Positions 1 to 11,097 of a DNA stretch of 64,000 nt are shown piece by piece. The first letter of the stretch is position 1. Every line of letters starts with the position of its first letter. Source of the stretch: Lycocorax pyrrhopterus obiensis. Its lineage: Eukaryota; Chordata; Aves; Passeriformes; Paradisaeidae. The notes under the pieces were generated by a model. It was not told where the DNA came from, searched no databases, and was given only the letters and a program-made list of their open reading frames with translations. The position numbers and the translations under genes are program-made. The stretch lies in contig JACSVZ010000016.1 of assembly GCA_014706295.1 (NCBI GenBank), positions 4,445,168 through 4,509,167 on the forward strand, written 5' to 3'.

Positions 1-1410
1 ATACCCAACATGCCAGGAATGGACCAGCTCATGGTTCAGAACAAGCACAAGCAGTCAAGCCCTGCTGTCCCTGTGCTGCTTGGAGCTACCACAAAGGCTG
101 TGGGCACTGGGCCTAGAAACACCACTCATGTACTGCCCCTGCACAGTGGCCACTCCAAACCAGCACAGCTGGCAGGAGACCACAAACTGATCCCATACTG
201 ACCCACTCTTGAGCTGATACCCCAAATGGATGCAGCACTGAACAAGCACAAGGTTTTCAGATGTGGGCACTGTGCTGTTTGCTCCATGCCCTGTGGCACC
301 TTGGCTTTGCCCATGAGCCTGCTCTGGACAGGAGCGGCTGCAGGAAGGACAGAGGGGCTGAAGGCAGCCCTTGTTCCCCCAGCTGGTGGAGGCTCTACTT
401 GCTCTGCCACCAAGGGACAGCAGAGATTTAGATGCCCCGTGTGAAACTGGTGCTCTCTGGAGGGAAAAGCATGCTGGAAGGGTCTCTCTGCAGGGAGGGA
501 GAAGGGGAAGACAGGACCTCTGCGCTGCAGCGGGATGGGTGGGACCAGAGCCTTGTACCAGGCCCTTGTTCCAGAGGGGCCAGATCTCCTGGGTAGTTGC
601 AAGGGAGAGCAAACTCCCAAATTTCCCTCTTTGTGGTCCTTCACACCTGACCGACTCCTCTGCTGAAAGGCTGACCAACACCCTCCTGGTACTTGGGGAG
701 ACATTTTTCACCTCCAACACAGGTGAGCTATCACATTTATCAATACAAATGCAGAACGCTTGCATGCACACAACAGGACAGAGAAAGCCAGTCTGGTGTG
801 AGACAGGTCCATGCCACCTCTCTGAGTCCCATTTCGGCCAGTGCCAAATGCAGACACAGAGTGGGTGCACTGTATGTGACAACCAGAGTCATGCCTGGAG
901 CAATCCTGGCCAAAGAACACATACAAAGATTCATATAAGACATCATTTTATTCCAGTTCGCAGCACATTCTGAAGTTAACAAGGCCAGTGACACAGCATC
1001 AATAACAAGTACTCTCCCTCTCGAAATCTTTCTTTAACCTGCGTAAAGTGGCTTCTTTTGTTGTGTGTTAATTTTTTATTTTATTTTACTTTAAATCAAA
1101 ACACTGGAAGCAGTAATTAAAAGTAATTGTTGATGGTATCATCCTAAGTGCTTACTGTGTTTCTTATCTGGCCAGCTCATGCCTTGGATTCCAAGAATAA
1201 ATCACAAAGACAGCAGATACCACATATCACCACATAATGAATTTAGCCTGGGAGAACAAATTAAGCAAAGATATAATCTAAAGCCCAGATCTCCCTTTGG
1301 AAATGATGTCTTGGTCTCAACTCCTGTTCACAGATGCTCTTTGCTCTCACAAGGCTCAAAGCAGAGCAGTAGCAGAGCTCTTCCCTGTTCAACGTTCTGG
1401 TGAACTTGCC
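1..1410. other. GC-rich stretch with few stop codons, no recognised gene
   Basis: Positions about 55-970 are open in several frames at once (about 275 and 192 codons on the minus strand, about 200 on the plus strand). The translations are rich in Ser, Cys, Pro and Leu and match no family I know. Simultaneous openness in competing frames usually means a composition poor in stop codons rather than a gene. From about 1000 to 1400 the DNA is ordinary AT-richer intron-like sequence. No RNA gene or transposon was recognised. Confidence 0.5.
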
Positions 1411-1775
1411 CCACACAGTGGGCACAGCACATCCCTGTCCCTGCAGGGCTCAGGGCACGGCACATCTCTGTCCCTGTCGGGCTCAGGGCACCGCACATCC
1501 CTGTCCCTGTCCCTGCAGGGCTCAGGGCACGGCACATCCCTGTCCCTGCAGGGTTCAGGGCACGGCACATCCCTGCCCCTGTCCCTGCAGGGCTCAGGGC
1601 ACCGCACATCCCTGTCCCCGTCCCTGCAGGGCTCAGGGCACGGCACATCTCTGTCCCTGCAGGGCTCAGGGCACGGCACATCTCTGTCCCTGTCCCTGCA
1701 GGGCTCAAGGCACAGCACATCCCTGTCCCTGTCCCTGCAGGGCTCAGGGCACCGCACGTCCCTGTCCCTGTCTCG
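1411..1775. repeat. GC-rich minisatellite, 33/39-bp units
   Basis: About nine tandem copies, each starting GGGCTCAGGGCACGGCACAT and ending with one or two CCCTGT-type hexamers before CCCTGCA. Unit starts fall at 1446, 1479, 1518, 1551, 1590, 1629, 1662, 1701 and 1740, giving lengths of 33, 39, 33, 39, 39, 33, 39 and 39; a degenerate half-unit precedes at 1411. The 6-bp length difference is the presence or absence of one hexamer. Every length is a multiple of three, so stop-free frames run through the array on both strands and produce spurious ORFs of 137-291 codons that should not be annotated. Such arrays are usually length-polymorphic. Confidence 0.95.
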
Positions 1776-4700
1776 CCGCGCAGCCACAGCACCGCAGGGC
1801 ACGGGAGGAGTGCGGGCACAGCCTCACTCTGCCCCCAGGGATGAGCAGGAGGAGGAGGAGGTGTTGTCCAGGGGCCACACAAGGGCCTGGCTGCCGTGTC
1901 CTGCTCTGCAGCAGGAGCAGGGGGCGGTGGGCACAGGGCACCCCAGCTGCCTTGCCCCCCCTGCCCTGGCAGTGCTGCTCCCTCCCGGTGCTGTGGCCCC
2001 AATGCCATGGCAGGGGCTGGTGTTCAGGGGACAGCAGGGAAGGCGATCACAGCCCTTCTGCAGAGCACCCAGCTCTCCTGTCAAATAGGTGTACTGGGAG
2101 CAAACTGAAAAACCCAACAGAAAATGTCAGAGCCTCTTCCTCCCCCCCAGAGCTCTCCTTCGGCACTGTCTTTCTATCACCATCTACAGCTTCTGTACAT
2201 GATTCAGGGATCCTTCACCAGCTCTATTTTTCCTGGGCTTTATTGGGCATTGCAGCTTCTTCAGCCAAGATGTGAGGCAGGATTGAATGAGTCACAGCTA
2301 ATACCAGACTGATTAACACTTACTTGTCAACTGCAGCTTCCAGCTGAACGTACACAGCTGTAGGGGAAGCTGAGGAAGGAGAAAAACACTGACTTCCCCA
2401 TAACAAAACTTGACGCAGATACTTCAGGATTAGTCAGGTATCAAGAATCTAGACAAGCATTGGAAAGAGGAAATTAAAATTCACCAACAATTAAATAGTA
2501 AGTGGAAAAGTATTCCCAGGCTCACAGCAACCCAAGCTAACACCTGTGGCAGGCAGTGTTGGAACACGTATTTCCAAAGGGTTCTCTGTAATCTTGATAT
2601 TTTTCTGATCAGAAGTTTTAAATACAAGAACAATTCTATGTTTTTTGCTCCCAACTATTCTGGTACAAAATTGTCCTGAGAAGGAGTAATGCAAATTGTC
2701 CCAAGCAGGGAAGGGGAAGGCAGTTTCACCAGAGGGCACATTACCCTTTCCTATAACATGCTTTTCTTCCTCACTGTCCTGGACTCCCCACAGCCCTTGG
2801 AGGGAACTATTCTTTCCTTTAGTTCTCTAGCAGCAAGCAGGTCTTCTCCTGCTGGGGAAAGCTTGGGCCCTTTCCATCAACAACGGCAATGCTTCCCAGA
2901 GGAGAGCTGCCCTGCAGGAAGCAGCATGGCAGCACTGTACCTGAGAGGCACAACTGCCCAAACTCACAGCATTCCTAGGCCTTCCCAGGTTCGATATTCC
3001 CAACCTAGCAGAGCCCTTCAGCAAGCAGCAGGAATAAGGCATCCTCAAACTGAGCATGCAGCAGTAGCAGAGGGTAAATCACTTCACCACCACAAGACCA
3101 GCTCCATGCTAACCAATTTTACGGGACACTTAATAAAAAGAAGTCCCTGGGAAACTTCCCTGAAGTACCCTCGTAGGCAGAGTGTAACAGGAAGCTACAG
3201 CCTCCAGTTCAGTGACAAAAGCCACCCAAGGAACCTTTCAGGGACATGGCACCGAGCTAAACAAGAGCGTGAGTCACTCAGTGAATCTGGGCTCAGTCTT
3301 GGCTGGCAGACGCTTGTGCTCAGCTTCCCAGCTGCCCCACATGGCTTCTACACGCTGAGCCAAACCCTGGGATTATGAATGGAGCCGATCTACCAGCTAC
3401 TCTTCAGAGCTACACGTGCAGGCCCTGTCAATAACTGCTCTTCTCATCTAACATCAGATTTTTTTTTTGCACTATTTCAAGATACAGAGATTCAAGATTC
3501 ATATTACACGGCTGCAATAACTGACAGTCCAAACACAGCGCAGGGGCTGCCACGATGCTGAGGCCTCTCACTGCTCCCACTAGACAAGGGGTGAGAGCTT
3601 CTGAACCTCAAGCACTTTCAGAACCTGCTCAAACCTTGTACAGGATTTACCCTCATAGGCAGCTACCAAAAGCTTTCTGTCACTGACACCTATGACCCCA
3701 AAGCCATACTTTGGTCCCTCATGTGTCATTTGAAGACTGAGATGTACATTCCCATCATTCACTTGTCCTTTCCAATAAACAATCCTTTTTCCACCTTATG
3801 CCATTTGGTTCTGACTCCAGCTGCAACTAAGACCACAGGTAAAATTTAGAGGCGAGAGAAAACAGATTTGTTTGAAAGCCAAGTTGTGAGCTGTGGTTAG
3901 TGTTGTTTTTTTTTAATAGTAACTTCAGAAAACAACACAGACTGGATGGTTTTGGTGGCTGTTTCACAATGGCTAGGTAACAGAATTAATAGCCTAGCTT
4001 GAGATTTTTAATAATTCAAAACTGTTCATCTACATAAGAGATTCCCAGAGAATTGCAGGGAGCTGGGGCCTGCTGCTGCCCCACCCCCAGAACTGCAAGA
4101 GAGACTCCTCTCTCAGGGAAAAGATGTTCTGCACACCTCAGGTGTAACAGAAAGAAGCTCCACAGGTACAAATCCCATTTCTTTGCATGCTAAAGTGACG
4201 TGGTTCAGTATGACACTAATGTATTACACAATCACATAAATAACTGATACAGAGTACATCACTCATGATGACAGAGACAACACCACCATCCAGCCTTTCT
4301 CAACACCAGATCAGACTCCAGGAGCCATAAATATTCAGGTCTGAAAGAACTGCAGTAGCCTCAACCATTAGTGCCAGCAAACACACTGCCCTTGTGAAAG
4401 CTGTACTTAAATTGCAGATTACCTAACACACAAAATGAAGGATCCTGCTGAATTTTAAGGGTTTGGATCTTTTGCAGTCTTCTGCACAAAAGCAAACAGT
4501 GTCATTAAGAACAGTGCACCGTGGCTTCCTTTCCAGTTTGTCTTCCTCCAGGAATCGGTCTCCTTCAAGGCCATCAAGTAGAAGAGGTTGCTCCACTGAG
4601 GTGCCAGTGCCAAGTGTGGAAGTGCTGTGATGTGCAGGGCTGCCGATAACATCACGGAGGGGAGCAGGCCCGGAGTGGGCAGGCTGCCTCGCTGCCCTTC

Positions 4701-4856
4701 CCTCCCAGCCTTCGACAGGAATGCTCCTGGAGTCGCTCCCCTGGCCCGTAAGGAATGAGTGGCCTGCAGGCAGTGTCCTGTGCTGTGGCTCTGCCAGCCA
4801 TTTTGATACACACAGCTGACAAGCACTGAGGTATAATAAAGGAAATGGGATTCAAG
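1776..4856. other. Non-coding stretch downstream of the candidate microprotein gene
   Basis: Begins with a GC-rich continuation of the minisatellite flank, including a GGA-repeat at about 1843-1863, then becomes ordinary mixed-composition DNA. A plus-strand frame is open for about 234 codons (2677-3378) and, after one TGA, for 60 more (3379-3561). It matches no family I know and shows no clear splice or promoter context. Minus-strand AATAAA hexamers also occur here (for example near 2240) and could be alternative 3' ends. No transposon or RNA gene was recognised. Confidence 0.5.
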
Positions 4857-4895
4857 CCAACAAAACACTCCTTCCACACTGCTGCAGCGTTTATT
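4857..4895 (-). promoter_or_regulatory. Candidate poly(A) signal and GU-rich downstream element
   Basis: On the minus strand a canonical AATAAA lies at 4895-4890, in the context GAATAAACG. It is followed 12-35 nt later by a GT-rich run (4879-4857, GTGTGG then GTGTTTTGTTGG), which is the usual arrangement for cleavage and polyadenylation. It lies about 570 nt after the stop codon of the 53-codon minus-strand ORF and would end its 3' UTR near 4875. The motifs are visible; their use is inferred. Confidence 0.5.
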
Positions 4896-5465
4896 CAGCC
4901 TGAATTCCTGATGGACTCTATTAATCCATCTCTTTGGCTAATTGGTCATTACTCATGCCACTGCACAGCAGTGTTCACAGTGACAGAGCAACGGAGGCAT
5001 TAGAGGCTTCAGCTTTTACAGCAGGTGTTTACATGTAGCTGGTCCTTGTGTAAGGGCTCCTTACAGGATGACTGTCCCTCTGCAAACACAGCAGCAGCAC
5101 TCTGGGCTTCTCCAGGGCTGAGAAGTGCTACGTACAGGCACAGTATCGTCATCGCTAGGAATCAAGGCTGATTAGTGCCGCGGAGAGCGGTTACGATTAA
5201 GCAGGTTGGCTCCGTTACCTCTTTCCCTTTCTCTTGTTTACCTGGGATCCAAACCGCGAGGCACAAGTGATGACAGGAGGAGAGTGAGGGGAGCAGGGTG
5301 GGGAAAGAGCTGATGATTAAAAAACACGGGAGGAATACTCTGAGACACACAGTTACCGTAACAGCAGACAAGCAGACCAGAGGCAGACAACGACAAGCTG
5401 ACCTGCTGAATTGTTGCCCAGTCCTGGAAACCCCCATGCACCACACCACTACCGGCAGTCCTCCT

Positions 5466-5627
5466 TCAGTGAAATGCCAAAAGAAACATCAGCACCACGT
5501 TGACGATGATGAGGAAGAGCAGGATGACAAAGACCACCACCCGCTGGGTCTCCGGGTTCATGTTGCAGCGGAGGAAAGTGTGAAGCGCACTCCATTTGTG
5601 CCTGCTTCGGTCGGGGACCTTTGCCAT
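5466..5627 (-). CDS. Candidate single-pass membrane microprotein, 53 residues
   Basis: The ORF runs from an ATG at 5627-5625 to a TGA at 5468-5466. The start has a strong Kozak context (GCCATGG, G at -3 and +4). Residues 1-29 are polar and basic (K3, R7, R9, K11, R20, R29), with W12 and a central NPETQ at 24-28. Residues 30-52 form one uninterrupted hydrophobic helix with a single polar residue, N43, and the chain ends almost at once with H53. The positive-inside rule suggests a cytosolic N-terminus and a C-terminal anchor. The frame stays open upstream to 5708, but that part is translated poly(T) and is better read as 5' UTR or a splice acceptor tract. A CpG island lies directly upstream and a poly(A) signal about 570 nt downstream. 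Length and topology recall small membrane regulators such as phospholamban, but I see no convincing sequence match. I recall a human small integral membrane protein gene (SMIM39) assigned near ARHGEF4 but cannot confirm it, so no symbol is given. Confidence 0.7.
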   Translation of the reverse strand: MAKVPDRSRHKWSALHTFLRCNMNPETQRVVVFVILLFLIIVNVVLMFLLAFH

Positions 5628-5764
5628 GGCTTCGGCCCCCAGGAAAAAAAAAAGATAAAAAAGCTTAAGTGCCTGCCAGGGCAGAAGGGGGCAGAGGGCC
5701 GTGAACAAAAGCTGTCTGCAGCTCTCAAAAGCACAAGTCTAAGCGGTTCGGCACAGCCACTGCT

Positions 5765-6325
5765 GCTCCCGCGCAGCACGTGTGCCCAACGCCCCCTCAG
5801 CTCAGGGGGAGCTTGTCAGCACACCCCCGGGGTTCCGCGTCTTCTGTGCCCAAGGAGCCGTCGCCATCGCTCCGGCAGGAGGAGGACACGGGGCTGCCGG
5901 CGGCGAGCGCGGAGCTCCGCAATCGGGCGGCGGTGCCGGCTTCCCAGCGAGCGGCGCCGCGATTCGCTGCGCGCCGTCTCCAGGATACACCGGGCCTTGG
6001 CAACGCGGGGCGCAGCCCCGGGCTGTGCCCCCAGCCTCTTAAGGAGGGTCAGCAGAGGATTAGGCGGCTGCTTTTTTAAATCCTTCCACCCGCACTAGGA
6101 GTGCGCCAGCAATAGAGACGAGTCCAGCCGGGAGGCAAATCCCCTGCCCGGGTGGGGCGGGCAGAGCGGCCCCGGACAGGCGAGGGCACCGCGGCCTCCC
6201 GCACACCGGAGCGTGCAACAGGTGCGGTGCTCGCTGCAGGGCGGACACGCAGCCCTGCCTCTGCCTGCGAGCCCACGAGAAGCAGCTCCTGTCGGACCCT
6301 GCCGCTCGCTTCCCGGCAGCATCCT
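5765..6325. promoter_or_regulatory. CpG island, probable promoter of the minus-strand microprotein gene
   Basis: CpG dinucleotides are dense here and rare on either side. The island holds an E-box CACGTG (5777-5782) and an Sp1-type GGGGCGGGC (6154-6162). On the minus strand a TTTAAAAAA element lies at about 6081-6073, in a TATA-like position. The 53-codon ORF begins about 140 bp to the left of the island, so a minus-strand transcript starting inside it would have a 5' UTR of roughly 150-450 nt. I saw no consensus splice donor on the minus strand inside the island, which favours an unspliced 5' UTR. CAACAG|GTGCGG at 6219/6220 is a possible plus-strand donor, so divergent transcription is possible. 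Confidence 0.8.
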
Positions 6326-9300
6326 GGAGCCAGGAAGTCTAAAGGACTTGGCTCTCTCTGCCAACGCCTCCGTGGGCCTGAGTCACTGCAAATCTCCAAA
6401 TCTCTGCAATCCGAAAACCTCTATTCAGCTCTGCAGAGCTCTAAACATGCTCTTATGGACTTAACTTTTGCTGCTGGACTGCAAAGTTCACCAAGCTGCC
6501 TCGAGTACACTCACAGATGCCCCAGCTAAGCCTAGCTCTCACCCGTGTCGGGTCAGGAGCACAGGGGAAAGGCACTCCTCCTTGGAAGGATTAGGGATAG
6601 ATCTTGGAGAGCACCCATCACAGGCTCTTCGACTGCAGCCCTTTTGTTTCCTCTAGCCAGCAAAGCAGAGCCCACCTCTTACTCAACAGCCAGCAACAAT
6701 CGCTGCCCAGGAGAGGAAGAGGAAAGGAGGACTCAGTATTCAAGTTTCACATCTTCCAGTTCTCGCTTATGCCACATATTTCCCCTCACGAAACTGAGGG
6801 ATACAAATCCAGCAATCCTGATACCAAAATCTGCTCAGTCCAGACCCTGGATTCAGGGCTAGATGATACTGGAGCTAGTGTGTGGAGCTGCAGATGCTCC
6901 ATGGAGGACGGAGTTATCCGAGAGGATGACTCTGCACTTTACACAACAGTTTCCAACATGGCCACACACATTCCTAGGAGTGGGAACCAGGAGACCAGGG
7001 CCCCCCCCTTAAACACCCCAGCTGCTGAACACCTCTGGTAGCCTCCATCTCCGGGAAGGGCCATGCGGGAGCAGCCACACGATGTGGGTATGAATGGAAC
7101 ACTCAGCTGCTCTCACGAGTGAGAAACAAACGAATGAAAAAGCTGGGGTTTTTTCAGGTGTTAGCACATCAGTGCCCATAATGTTTCTTGGGGACCTGTG
7201 CAGCTCCTGTATGTATCCTGGAAAACAGCAGGTAAGATATTTAAAAGGGAAAAGGTTTAAGATTTATGGGTACTGGTACTTTCCTTTAATTTTGGAGTTT
7301 TTTCCCCAAACTGCTCTAACCTCAGCAGGGGCTATACAGACAGGGCAGTCAAAACTTCCATTGTCTCCTTATGCTTCTGCAATGTTTAAGATAGCTGTCT
7401 TTCTTAGTCATAATAAAATCAAATCAAGAATTATTTCAGTTTCTTGTTTCTGAACACAAAGATCCTGCAAATCTCCTTGTCTCTAGCTTAAATATAGAAC
7501 AAGGAGAATGATGCGTAGGATGAGGTCTTGTGCTCTCAATGCAGCTTCAAGATCTGTAGGAAAAACCTCACAAACAGAGGAAACTACTGGGACCTACAGG
7601 CTGCCCAAGCTCACGGGTGTTTGAGTTTTTGGCCTGCAACGACCTAATGGCTTTAAAAAACTGTTTCTCCCTGCCATGTGCACCACAGCAGAACACTTCA
7701 AAACTTACAGACTTCAATTTACTGAAAGTTCTTCAAGCCCACAGTTGACTCGCATCGTTGCATGGTTCAACTCCTGGGCATTCTGCAAATCTTGTCTGGC
7801 TTTGAAGGCTTTTCATGCCTGATTGAGTTTGGACATAAGCCACCAAGCAGGATTTGGGTGGGATGTAGATCTTCAGGAGAAGCTAATCATGGTGAATGGA
7901 AAGCATGATCACACCCACTTCTTTGAAGCCTGCACAGCAACTATATCTTCTCTAAGCACTTAGTTACACTGAAAAGACCTAGATAAACTCCAGTGATTCA
8001 ACAAGGCTGGCAGAGCTACACTGTTGGTGCTGCAGGATACAGGGTAGTTTCCAAAATCCATGATATAATTCTCCAACAGTCTCCTGAAATCTTTGCCACT
8101 TATGAACATGCTCAAACATTTGAAGGTGAAAGTACAGAAAGTTTATCTGAAGACATCTGAAAGGGGAAAGCAGTTCACTTCTGGGACACTGCTCTGACCC
8201 CCCTGGAAAAAGAAGTCCAGGGGAAACTGATGCCAGAAAGAAATTGCAGGGGAAGAAAAAGGTACAAAATTGTAGCAGAGGGTACATTGTCATCTAACTC
8301 TGTTGTCTCTAAGAAACACCCCAAGCCCCAGCTATGTTCCTTTGCTCTGCTGACGTGCAGACCCAAGTGCCCCCCTGCACTACATTGCCTGGGCACCAGT
8401 GACGTGTTTGCCTTGAGCACATCTTGGAGCATGTCACAATTAATGTTAAGTGGCATTCACCCTTCTGACCCCACAGTGAAGAGAAACTGATCTCAACAAG
8501 GACAGAAGCTGCAGAGTGACTCTAGCTGTGACCTGGCTTTTGTTTCCACCCCCACACAGTGAATCCCCTCACAAGGTCTGTGGCAGAGACTCTGCAAAGG
8601 GGAGTTACTTCCATGGTAACTCCAAGTGTTTGCAGTGGGGGGGCTCTCCAGCTCCTGCTGCACTCTGCTAAACACCATGTGGCATTTTTCCATCGTGGAA
8701 ATAAAGCCTCATTCTTATTCCTCACTGATCAGACATGCTTCTGTGGTAGGTGGCACCAGCAAGAGATGAAATAGCTGGAAGTTTTACCTCATATCTTGTG
8801 ATACAGTGGGGCTTACTTTGTATAACTGTCACTGAGGGAGCATATTTCAAATAATTGTTGCACAATCTCCATTGGAATCTAATTTGCAATTATAATAATT
8901 TCCTTTCAATCCTTCCTCTAAGAGCCATCCTCAGCCAGGACTGCACCATGGGAATAATGCTGCCACTCAAACAGAGCAAGTGGTGAGCACAGCACAGCCT
9001 CAAAGGCCTGGACAGACACAATGCCCTGCTGCAGTCCCAGGAGCTGCTCAGTGACCAACGCTTCAGGGAATGAGTCATTCAAGAACCCCCATCTAATATT
9101 AGATAAAATAAAAAAAAGAAAGACATGCATACGTTTTTCATCAAAATGATGCTAAATATTGCCCAGCCCTTACTCATCACCAAGCAGCACATGAGGCCTA
9201 AGCTTTGAAGACTGCTTTAGGTGTCATTTTTAGGAGGCCAGGAGTATACAGACAAACCCACTGTCTACCAGTAAAAAGGTTGTTTCAGCTAAACTGGGAA

Positions 9301-11066
9301 CTGAAAGGAGCATACACATTAAATATGGGGAAAAAATAACTGCAGTAAGCAGTGCAGGTGTGCCAGTTGAACAGGCAAATAAATAACTGAGGAGACAAGC
9401 AGTGAAGCTGGATCCATCACGCTGGGAAAGCAAAGAGCACGTGTCCCACAGCAAGGACCAGCCCCACCTTCAGCACCTTTCTCCTCTCTCCTGGTGAGCA
9501 GACTCGGAAAGCAAAGCTCCAAGTAGAACACTGCACACCACACTGGAGCACAGTTCCAGGACTTCCTATCCTTGACTTGTCACAAATTGGAATGTGCTTG
9601 CTACAAGTACAAGAAACAACACAATTCAACTCCTCCTAAAGCCAAGGATACATTAGTATTGTAGGCACAAATAAACCCCGCTCTAAATATCCCTAGACAA
9701 AAAAAGAGCACTCTTACTAGGTCATTTATCAACATTCTCCCTCCAACAAGGTGGAAAGTACATCTAAATATTAACAAAGGCAGAAGTGCTAGAACTGAGC
9801 CTGGATTGGGCCCAGCTGACACACAGACACCTTCTGCCCCAGCCAGGCTGCCTGCTCAGGGCAGAGCACATGGGCACACCAGGCAGGCAGCTCCAGTGTT
9901 TGCCAGCTCCGTGCACACAAACACAGCCTGGAGCACACAAATGTGAACTCCTGTACGAGTTTTCCCAAGGTATTCCGAAATAGGATACCTTCTGAGGCAG
10001 CATTCCTCTCTGTTGTTGCACCAATGAAGCCACAGACACAAACATGGACTTCCCTCCCCTCTGGCTGGCATCTCTGGCTGTTGGAATGATGGGCATAAAG
10101 AACTACAGAGGAAGAGAACACGTTCAGCACATCCAGAAACCTTTAATGTTGCAACAGCCAGATTCACCTGGGTCCGCATGACTGGATTTTGTTCCCCCTT
10201 CAACTTCTCTTTGACATAAAAATCACCTAATTAGCACTGCCCTTTCCATTATACAGAGCTGTTGAAGAATTTCTTATGGAAGAAGTTTCTATTGATTTTT
10301 ATTTTTTTAACTGGGTGATAAAAATACTTCTATCTATAACACTGGTGTGATGAACCATTTCAAACGCATCTTTTAAAAAAGAATCCAGGCTGAGTGAATG
10401 TTCAGTGGACAGATTTCTACCTGGTTTTCAGCTCAGAAACTGAAAGGGCTGACAATGAAATTGTGAGAGGGGCAAGAATTTGTACTTGCAAATCATTCCA
10501 TGGAAACCAAGTTTCCTTAATTCCCAATTATCCCAGTATTACACTTTTCCCAGCATCCAAACTAAGCAGCTATCAACCCTGTTATGCATTGAGTTGACTC
10601 TCAGTAACAACTGCAGCTAACACCTCCCAAAAGGGCATCATTCCTATTGAGCCACGGCCAGAAAACATCAGAACAAGTAGAGCTTTTTCAGCTGCATATG
10701 ATCACGTACTTCTAAAATGGAAAACAGTCTGTCAGAGGCCCACAATTTGCTTTGAATTTTTACAGTGTGTAACGCTGTGTTACTAGAGCACAGTTACTCC
10801 CACTGCATCTCTCTCTAGCTCGTACTGCATGGTTTAAGCCCACACAGCTTTTACAGCCAGTACTTCCCTGGGCAGATTACTCATGCAACGCTGCCAAAAC
10901 TTTACAAGCTGTTCTTGTGCTCGAGTACCAAGACTCACGAGATAAGTATCAATGGAAAGAAAACGGGCCTGACCATTTCCTTATGCAGTGCATAGATTAA
11001 GGCATGGCCACACTGGGAGACTGCAATAAAGCAGCCATTCGGACTGACCACCCCTGGCTACAACTG

Positions 11067-11097
11067 AAAAAAAAAAAAAAAAAAAAGAAAAGAAAAC
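11067..11097. repeat. Poly(A) run grading into AAAAG
   Basis: An uninterrupted run of 20 A is followed by GAAAAGAAAAC. It could be the tail of an old retroposed sequence on the plus strand or a simple repeat. The preceding bases match nothing I recognise. Confidence 0.85.

Noticed and set aside
1297..2275. Long ORFs of 263 and 291 codons (plus) and 226 and 137 codons (minus)
   Set aside because: They are products of the 33/39-bp minisatellite, whose units are multiples of three and lack stops in several frames on both strands.
2985..3005. GGTTCGATATTCCC, resembling a tRNA T-arm
   Set aside because: No acceptor stem, D-arm or anticodon arm at the right spacing on either strand.
5628..5708. 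N-terminal extension of the microprotein to an ATG at 5708 (80 residues)
   Set aside because: The extra residues include a translated poly(T) tract, and the ATG at 5627 has the much better Kozak context.
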